A DNA stretch of 10,348 nucleotides from JBFEYJ01 sp041563315. Its GTDB lineage: Bacteria; Pseudomonadota; Gammaproteobacteria; Thiohalomonadales; Thiohalomonadaceae. The DNA lies in the NCBI GenBank assembly GCA_041563315.1, contig JBFFNE010000095.1, positions 1 to 10,348 on the forward strand. The letters run 5' to 3'. Shown here in pieces: positions 5,526 to 10,348 of the stretch (positions are counted from its first letter, which is position 1; each line of letters starts with the position of its first letter). Below the pieces are notes generated by a model that worked only from the letters and a program-made list of their open reading frames with translations, was not told the DNA's origin and did not search any database. Position numbers and translations under genes: made by a program.

Positions 5526-5568
5526 GCAAGCTGGCAGGGAGGTGGCTTGCTTCAATAAATTCAAGCAA
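5526..5568 (+). promoter_or_regulatory. Leader region with two mutually exclusive hairpins before the porin start
   Basis: GCAAGC (5526-5531) can pair with GCTTGC (5545-5550), while TTGCTT (5547-5552) can pair with AAGCAA (5563-5568). The arms at 5545-5552 overlap, so only one stem can form at a time. The loop of the first carries a good GGGAGGTG Shine-Dalgarno-like sequence that has no well-placed ATG. No known riboswitch is recognised and the stems are short. Confidence 0.25.
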
Positions 5569-5581
5569 TTGTGAGTCTGTG

Positions 5582-6880
5582 ATGATGAAACCCATGAAAT
5601 CCCTGCAGTTTGCCCTGCTGGCTGCCCTTACTTTTCCCCTCTCTGCGTTCGCTACCAACGGTTATCAACTCATTGGTGTTGGTGCTTACCAGAAAAGTCT
5701 TGGCGGTGCGGTGACCGCCGCACCCGGCAGCGCGATGACTGCGGTCTCCAATCCGGCCGGTATGGCGCGGGTCGGCGCCCGTGCCGACTTCTCCATGGAG
5801 GCTTTTATGCCCGATCGCTCTGCGGATTTCAGCGCCATGGGTGGGACCCGCGGTGAGAGTGCCGTCAAGATGTACGGCGTCCCGGCCATTGGCTGGACCG
5901 CGCCTACCTCCGATGGTAGCGACGTCTATTTTGGTGGTGGTATGTATGGCACCTCCGGCATGGGGGTGGATTATGCGCAAACCCTGATGATGCCCGCTGC
6001 TTTCTCGCCTACTGGTGGGGATCTGTATTGGGAGGGCTATAGCAATATCTCCTTCTGGCAGATGGCTCCAGGCTTTGCCTGGAACGTCAACCCCCGCTAT
6101 AGCGTCGGTGCGACCCTGAATATTGACTATCAGTCGGTGGCTTTCAAACAACGCATTGCGACCGATGGCGATGCCAATGGCAGTGCCGAGACAGTGATAC
6201 AGAATTTCGATCTCAGCCGTGGTTCCAGCGGTTTCGGTCTCGGCCTCGGCCTCGGGCTACTCTATGACATCAATGACAAGCTGACTGTGGGCTTCAACTA
6301 CAAAAGCAAGCAGCAGTTTTCCCCGCTGGAATATCAGTTGGGGTTCGGTGATATCAGCAATGGCCCAGGCCAGGAGGCACCCGCCGGGACCTACAAGCTG
6401 GATCTCGACTTTCCGCAGCAGGCAGCGCTTGGAATGGCGATCAAAGCTAACCCTGAACTTACAGTTTCTGCTGATGTGAAGTGGATCGACTGGTCCGACA
6501 CCATGGGTACTCTTGCGGTTACCGGCCCTGGCGGCATCGTTGTGCCGATTGACTCGGGCTGGGAAGACCAGACCGTCTATGCCGTAGGTGTGGCCTATAA
6601 GGTGAATCCGAAGATGAATGTGCGTGGCGGCTATAACTACGCCAAGTCACCATTTAGCGAGGACAAAATCAGCAGCAACCTGATCCTGCCGGCCATTGTC
6701 GAGACCCACTACACCCTCGGCATGGACTACAGGCTGAACAACCACTGGGAGCTGGCGATGCACTACATGCTCGTCCCTGAGAAGAGCATGGCAGCAGCGG
6801 CCAACGACCCGGCTATCCCCGGTGCCGAGATCAGTCTCTCCGAGCGCTCCTTCGGTATGAATATCGGTTATCGCTTCTAG
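5582..6880 (+). CDS. OMPP1/FadL/TodX-family outer-membrane transport protein
   Basis: A 432-aa beta-barrel protein of the FadL/TodX family, which moves hydrophobic compounds such as long-chain fatty acids or aromatics across the outer membrane (family knowledge). The start is taken at an ATG-ATG pair; a signal peptide of about 24 residues ends PLSAFA. The mature N-terminus TNGYQLIGVGAYQKSLGGA, followed by SNPAGMA, matches the FadL hatch region. Repeated alternating beta strands follow, with YSVGATLNIDYQSV, DKLTVGFNYKSKQQF and KMNVRGGYNYAKSPF typical of barrel segments. The C-terminus SFGMNIGYRF ends in Phe, the outer-membrane assembly signal. The ribosome binding site is weak (GTGAG near 5571). 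A frame from a TTG at 5507 is open but would bury the signal peptide. The substrate cannot be told from the sequence. Confidence 0.9.
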   Translation: MMKPMKSLQFALLAALTFPLSAFATNGYQLIGVGAYQKSLGGAVTAAPGSAMTAVSNPAGMARVGARADFSMEAFMPDRSADFSAMGGTRGESAVKMYGVPAIGWTAPTSDGSDVYFGGGMYGTSGMGVDYAQTLMMPAAFSPTGGDLYWEGYSNISFWQMAPGFAWNVNPRYSVGATLNIDYQSVAFKQRIATDGDANGSAETVIQNFDLSRGSSGFGLGLGLGLLYDINDKLTVGFNYKSKQQFSPLEYQLGFGDISNGPGQEAPAGTYKLDLDFPQQAALGMAIKANPELTVSADVKWIDWSDTMGTLAVTGPGGIVVPIDSGWEDQTVYAVGVAYKVNPKMNVRGGYNYAKSPFSEDKISSNLILPAIVETHYTLGMDYRLNNHWELAMHYMLVPEKSMAAAANDPAIPGAEISLSERSFGMNIGYRF

Positions 6881-6887
6881 GTGACAA

Positions 6888-6963
6888 GGTGTAGGAGCGG
6901 CTTCCAGCCGCGACAGAACGGAGGCGCATTAGGTAAATCGCGGCAGGATGCCGCTCCTACACC
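6888..6963. repeat. Inverted pair of REP-like elements
   Basis: Two 26-bp arms (6888-6913 and 6938-6963) are inverted copies that match at 24 of 26 positions, with 24 bp between them. Each begins GGTGTAGGAGCGGC on its own strand and contains its own small stem GCGGC-N5-GCCGC. The GTAGGAGCGGC...GCCGCGA form is that of REP/BIME elements common in gammaproteobacteria, which are moved by RAYT transposases (family knowledge). Lying just after the porin stop, the large stem may also end porin transcription or stabilise its mRNA. It separates the porin from the next gene. Confidence 0.85.
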
Positions 6964-6989
6964 TGTTCGATTTGCTATGATGGCGCCCC

Positions 6990-8537
6990 ATGGATGCCAT
7001 TGAACTGAGTCTGTTTTCCAGCCGTATCGAGGCGGTCTGCGAGGAGATGGGGGCGGTGCTGCGACGCACCGCCTTCTCGCCCAACATCAAGGACCGTCTT
7101 GATTTCTCCTGTGCGGTGTTCGACGCCGCCGGCGAACTCTGCGCCCAGGCGGCGCACATCCCCGTCCACCTCGGCAGCATGGCCTATGCGATGCGCGATA
7201 TCGTCGGTTGCCTGACCTGGCACGACAGTGACATGGTGGTGGTCAACGATCCCTTCCTCGGCGGTACCCACCTGCCCGATGTGACGGTCATTGCGCCGCT
7301 CTTTGTGGAGGGTGAACTGCTGGGTTTTGTCGCCAACCGTGCCCACCATGCGGACATCGGTGGCCATTCGCCCGGTTCGATGCCGATCTCCCGTCACCTG
7401 GAGGAGGAGGGGGTGGTGATCCCGCCCTCCACCCTGGTGCGTGGCGGGGTGTTGGACGAGGCCTTGCTCAGGCAGATTCTCGGCGGCACCGGTAACAGCC
7501 ATGAGCTGCAGGGGGATTTCGCGGCGCAGATGAGCGCCAATCGCAGCGGCGTGGCACGGCTGGGCCAGTTGATCCGCGGCATGGGGAGTGATGCCTACGC
7601 GCAGGCGTTGCAGGCACTGAACGACTATGCCGAACGGCTTGCCCGCTCAGCGCTGGCGGCCATCCCCGATGGCACCTATCGCTTCAGTGACTGGCTTGAC
7701 GACGACGGACTGGGCAACACCGACCTGGCCATCGTTGCCACGCTCAAGGTTGAGGACGACAGCATCGAGGTGGATTTTGCGGGTACTGCAGCGCAGACGA
7801 CCGGTAACGTCAATTGCCCGTTGTCTGTGGCCGCGGCAGGTGTTTACTACGTATTTCGTTGCCTGATGCCAGAGCAGACCCCCGCCTGTGCCGGGGCCTT
7901 TCGCCCGATTGCGATCACCGCCCCTCTGGGCTGTTTGCTCAATGCCCAACGTCCGGCGGCGGTGGCGGCGGGTAACGTGGAGACCTCCAGCCGGGTGGTG
8001 GATGTGATCTGCGGGGCGCTGGCCCAGGCTATCCCGGAGCGTATTCCCGCCGCCAGCCACGGCAGTATGAACAACCTCGCCATGGGAGCGCGCGGCAGAG
8101 TGGGCCGCTGGGACTATTATGAGACGATGGGGGGTGGCATGGGGGCGGGGGTCGCGGGCGGCGGGCTCTCTGCGGTGCAGACCCACATGACCAACACCCT
8201 CAACACCCCAGTCGAGGTGCTGGAGATGAACTATCCGCTGCGCCTGCTCCGCTATGCGGTGCGCCGCGGATCCGGCGGTGCCGGCTGCCGGCCCGGGGGT
8301 GACGGCCTGGTGCGGGAGTTCGAGTTTTTGGCTCCGGCACAGGTGACGCTGCTGACTGAACGGCGGAGCCATGCCCCGTGGGGGCTGGCGGGCGGGGCAC
8401 CGGGGGTGGCCGGTGAGAACCGGCTGAATGGCGAGTTGCTGCCGGGCAAGACCAGTATTGTGGTCAAGGCCGGTGATCGTTTGAGTGTTGCCACCCCGGG
8501 TGGTGGCGGTTGGGGAGAGCCTGAGTCATGCAGATGA
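6990..8537 (+). CDS. Hydantoinase B/oxoprolinase-family protein (HyuB-like)
   Basis: A 515-aa protein that matches the whole HyuB/oxoprolinase B subunit fold. N-terminal ELSLFSSRIEAVCEEMGAVLRRTAFSPNIKDRLDFSCAVFD is split by the family as motifs EEMG..LRRTA.S.NIK and R.DFSCA.FD. Later motifs are HIPVHLGSM, VVNDPFLGGTHLPDVTV, ANRAHHADIGG and PGSMP, then TGNVNCPLS, AGNVETSSRVVD, and ETMGGGMGA with THMTNTLNTPVEVLE. The C-terminus ends with TPGGGGWGEP, the usual glycine-rich tail. Such proteins work with a HyuA subunit in ATP-dependent opening of hydantoins or 5-oxoproline, or in acetone carboxylation. No hyuA is present next to it here, so its reaction is unclear. The ATG lacks a strong ribosome binding site. 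It overlaps the next gene by 10 nt. Confidence 0.9.
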   Translation: MDAIELSLFSSRIEAVCEEMGAVLRRTAFSPNIKDRLDFSCAVFDAAGELCAQAAHIPVHLGSMAYAMRDIVGCLTWHDSDMVVVNDPFLGGTHLPDVTVIAPLFVEGELLGFVANRAHHADIGGHSPGSMPISRHLEEEGVVIPPSTLVRGGVLDEALLRQILGGTGNSHELQGDFAAQMSANRSGVARLGQLIRGMGSDAYAQALQALNDYAERLARSALAAIPDGTYRFSDWLDDDGLGNTDLAIVATLKVEDDSIEVDFAGTAAQTTGNVNCPLSVAAAGVYYVFRCLMPEQTPACAGAFRPIAITAPLGCLLNAQRPAAVAAGNVETSSRVVDVICGALAQAIPERIPAASHGSMNNLAMGARGRVGRWDYYETMGGGMGAGVAGGGLSAVQTHMTNTLNTPVEVLEMNYPLRLLRYAVRRGSGGAGCRPGGDGLVREFEFLAPAQVTLLTERRSHAPWGLAGGAPGVAGENRLNGELLPGKTSIVVKAGDRLSVATPGGGGWGEPESCR

Positions 8538-8863
8538 AAATCTTTTTTCCGGCCATACTGGCCATCGTCCTGACCGGCTGCGCCACGGCCGTGGGCAGTG
8601 GCTATGGTCAGGGAGGGCTCAACGGCGATGGGCGAACCTATAGCGAGGCACGGGCCGACAACGCCATCACCGCACGGGTCAACACCCTGCTGGTGCAGAC
8701 CCCGGGGATCCCGGCGATGCATATCACGGTGTCGACCCGTAACGGGGTGGTGACGCTGGGCGGCAAGGTGCCGAGCCGAACTCTTGCCGGGCGCGCAGCG
8801 CGATTGGCCGCCTCGGTTGAGGGGGTAGTGAATGTGATCAATGAGCTCAGGGTGGCGCCCTGA
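8528..8863 (+). CDS. BON-domain lipoprotein
   Basis: A 111-aa lipoprotein. The signal peptide has a lipobox ending LTGC, with the lipidated cysteine at residue 18. After a Gly-rich linker, residues from about 44 to 108 form one BON domain, with ITARVNTLLVQTP, the central HITVSTRNGVVTLGGKV strand pair and a final VEGVVNVINELRV. BON domains occur in OsmY, DolP and similar envelope proteins that bind phospholipid or guard the outer membrane under stress (family knowledge). OsmY and DolP have two BON domains while this protein has one. Residues 19-20 after the Cys are Ala-Thr, with no Asp at +2, which suggests outer-membrane sorting. The start overlaps the end of the hydantoinase-like gene by 10 nt; an in-frame ATG 6 nt later is also possible. 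Confidence 0.88.
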   Translation: MQMKIFFPAILAIVLTGCATAVGSGYGQGGLNGDGRTYSEARADNAITARVNTLLVQTPGIPAMHITVSTRNGVVTLGGKVPSRTLAGRAARLAASVEGVVNVINELRVAP

Positions 8864-8881
8864 CAGAACGGGAACGGAGCG

Positions 8882-10348
8882 ATGTGCGGGATCTGTGGTG
8901 AATTGAAACTGGATGGCTCGACCCCTGAGCTGGAACGTACCGGTCGCATGCTCAAGCGACTTGAGCGGCGCGGCCCTGATCATGAGGGCAGCTACTCCGA
9001 CGGCCCGGTGGCATTGGGTCACCGTCGTCTGGCGATCATCGATCTGTCCGAGCGTGGCAATCAACCGATGGTCGATACCGAACTGGGTCTGGCTATCGTC
9101 TTTAACGGCACCATTTACAATTACCCGGAGCTGCGTGAGGAGCTCAAGGCGCTCGGGCACCGCTTCGCATCCGATGGCGATACCGAGGTGATCCTCAAGG
9201 CTTATGCCGCCTGGGGTGACCAGTGCGTGGAGCGGCTCACCGGCATGTTTGCCTTTGCGATCTGGAACATGCACTCCCGGCAGCTGTTCCTGGCGCGAGA
9301 TCGCCTCGGCATCAAGCCGCTCTATTACAGCCAGACCGAAAAGGGCTTTCTCTTCGCCTCCAACATACAGGCGTTATTGGCCGCCGGTGGGGTGGACACC
9401 TCTATCGATCCGGTAGCCCTGCACCACCAATTTACCCTGCATGCGGTGATCCCGGCACCACGCACCATCCTCAACGGGGTACGCAAGCTTCAGCCGGGCC
9501 ACACCCTGACCATTGACGGGGAGGGTAACAGCGAGCTTATTCGCTACTGGCAGCTTTATGCCTCCCGCCCGACTGAAGCACCCCAGGCATCTTATGGTGA
9601 GGCCGAGTGGGTCGAGGCGATTCACGCGGCGTTGAAAAAATCGGTCAAACGTCGTCTCGATATCGCTGATGTGCCGGTCGGCGTGCTGCTCTCCGGAGGG
9701 CTCGACTCCTCTTTGCTGGTCGGTCTGCTGGCCGAGCAGGGGGTGAAGGATATTCTCACCTTCTCCATCGGTTTCGAGGACCAGCCGGAGGAGCAGGGCA
9801 GTGAGTTCGAATACTCCGATCAGGTAGTGGCGATGTACAACACCCGCCACCACAAGTACCAGATCCCCAACGAGCAGGTGTTGCAGCGGCTGCCCGAGGC
9901 GGTGTCACAGATGGCCGAGCCGATGGTGGGCCAGGATGCGGTGGCCTTCTACCTGCTCTCGGAGCGGGTAGCTAAAGAGGTCAAGGTGGTACAGAGCGGA
10001 CAGGGGGCCGACGAAGTCTTCGCCGGCTACTTCTGGTACCCGCTGATGGCCGCTGAGAAGGGCAGCGATCTGGAGCGATTCGCCCGCCACTACTTCGACC
10101 GTTCGCACGCGGAGTTCCTCGAAACGGTGAGCGCTGACTATCGCGGCGAGGATCATACTTCGAAACTGGTGGCCGAAATGCTGGCCGAGCCAGGTGCAGA
10201 CGAGTATCTGGACAAGGTACTGCGCATGGACACCACTACGCTAATCGTAGATGACCCGGTCAAGCGGGTCGATAACATGACCATGGCCTGGGGACTGGAG
10301 GCGCGAGTGCCGTTTCTCGACCACGAACTGGTGGAACTGGCCATGTCG
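8882..10348 (+). CDS. asnO: N-acetylglutaminylglutamine amidotransferase (asparagine-synthase type), N-terminal 489 residues
   Basis: The open frame runs without interruption to the window end; the family is usually close to 590 aa, so about 100 residues are missing. Residues 1-200 are a class II glutamine amidotransferase domain: catalytic Cys2 (MCGICGEL), Arg49 in HRRLAIIDLS, Asn75-Gly76 in FNGTIYNYPEL and Asp100 in GDTEV. The C-terminal synthetase domain has the pyrophosphate loop SGGLDSS (271-277), then TFSIGFEDQPEEQGSEFEYSD in two parts, MAEPMVGQD, QSGQGADEVFAGY and ARVPFLDHELVELAM. The EYSD, MAEPM and SGQGADE-FAGY-WYP pattern fits the N-acetylglutaminylglutamine amide branch better than AsnB. 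This enzyme makes the C-terminal amide of the osmolyte NAGGN. The start is 18 nt after the lipoprotein stop, with GGGA about 8 nt before the ATG. The partner synthetase gene would be expected beyond the window. Confidence 0.88.
   Translation, partial: MCGICGELKLDGSTPELERTGRMLKRLERRGPDHEGSYSDGPVALGHRRLAIIDLSERGNQPMVDTELGLAIVFNGTIYNYPELREELKALGHRFASDGDTEVILKAYAAWGDQCVERLTGMFAFAIWNMHSRQLFLARDRLGIKPLYYSQTEKGFLFASNIQALLAAGGVDTSIDPVALHHQFTLHAVIPAPRTILNGVRKLQPGHTLTIDGEGNSELIRYWQLYASRPTEAPQASYGEAEWVEAIHAALKKSVKRRLDIADVPVGVLLSGGLDSSLLVGLLAEQGVKDILTFSIGFEDQPEEQGSEFEYSDQVVAMYNTRHHKYQIPNEQVLQRLPEAVSQMAEPMVGQDAVAFYLLSERVAKEVKVVQSGQGADEVFAGYFWYPLMAAEKGSDLERFARHYFDRSHAEFLETVSADYRGEDHTSKLVAEMLAEPGADEYLDKVLRMDTTTLIVDDPVKRVDNMTMAWGLEARVPFLDHELVELAMS

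Noticed and set aside
5507..5581. TTG start extending the porin by 25 codons
   Set aside because: The extension would bury the clear signal peptide, lacks a ribosome binding site and coincides with the predicted transcription start and palindrome.
5561..6151. Minus-strand open frame of 196 codons inside the porin gene
   Set aside because: It is the reverse frame of a strongly supported FadL-family gene; His/Gly/Arg-rich composition is typical of a shadow frame.
8252..9274. Minus-strand open frame of 340 codons opposite HyuB, BON lipoprotein and amidotransferase genes
   Set aside because: It spans three well-supported plus-strand genes, has no recognisable domain and reflects high GC at third positions.

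Overview
The window looks like a chromosomal piece of a gammaproteobacterium of moderately high GC. The protein families (a FadL-type outer-membrane porin, an Hvf-type copper peptide operon, the N-acetylglutaminylglutamine pathway) suggest an environmental, possibly sulfur-oxidising or halotolerant lineage, but the lineage is inference only. Everything from 1 to about 5361 is on the minus strand and everything from about 5582 to the end is on the plus strand. The two halves diverge from a 220-bp intergenic region at 5362-5581.

Minus half, in order of transcription. A response regulator (4657-5361) and histidine kinase (3179-4657) are fused by a TGATG overlap. Next comes a small secreted protein (2694-3002) that I do not recognise; it has three 27-residue repeats. 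Then follows an Hvf/bufferin-type RiPP operon: a secreted precursor with six Cys-Gly motifs (1847-2203), a DUF692/MNIO peptide-modifying enzyme (972-1829), its DUF2063 partner (170-997) and the start of a DoxX membrane protein (1-170). The last three genes overlap or nearly overlap, so they are almost certainly one operon.

The most interesting signal is regulatory. Two separate promoter regions, upstream of the RiPP precursor (2327-2363) and upstream of the repeat protein (3108-3144), each hold four GTGA/GTTA half-sites spaced exactly 11 bp apart. A two-half-site version lies upstream of the response regulator (5420-5434). Tandem 11-bp direct repeats are the usual operator form of OmpR/PhoB-family regulators, and the regulator next door is one. 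I infer a small regulon: the two-component system controls itself, the metal-peptide RiPP operon and the unknown repeat protein.

Plus half. A FadL/OMPP1 porin (5582-6880) has a recognisable promoter, a palindrome at the predicted transcription start and possible alternative leader hairpins. It is followed by an inverted pair of REP-like elements (6888-6963). Then comes a close-packed set: a hydantoinase B/oxoprolinase-family protein without its usual HyuA partner (6990-8537), a BON-domain lipoprotein (8528-8863) and the N-terminal 489 codons of an N-acetylglutaminylglutamine amidotransferase (from 8882, running off the window). The last two fit osmotic or envelope stress; the role of the hydantoinase-like protein there is unclear.

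The only long stretch without a gene is 2204-2693. It holds the RiPP operon control region (about 2211-2363) and a weak hairpin near 2648-2673; nothing convincing was seen in about 2370-2640.
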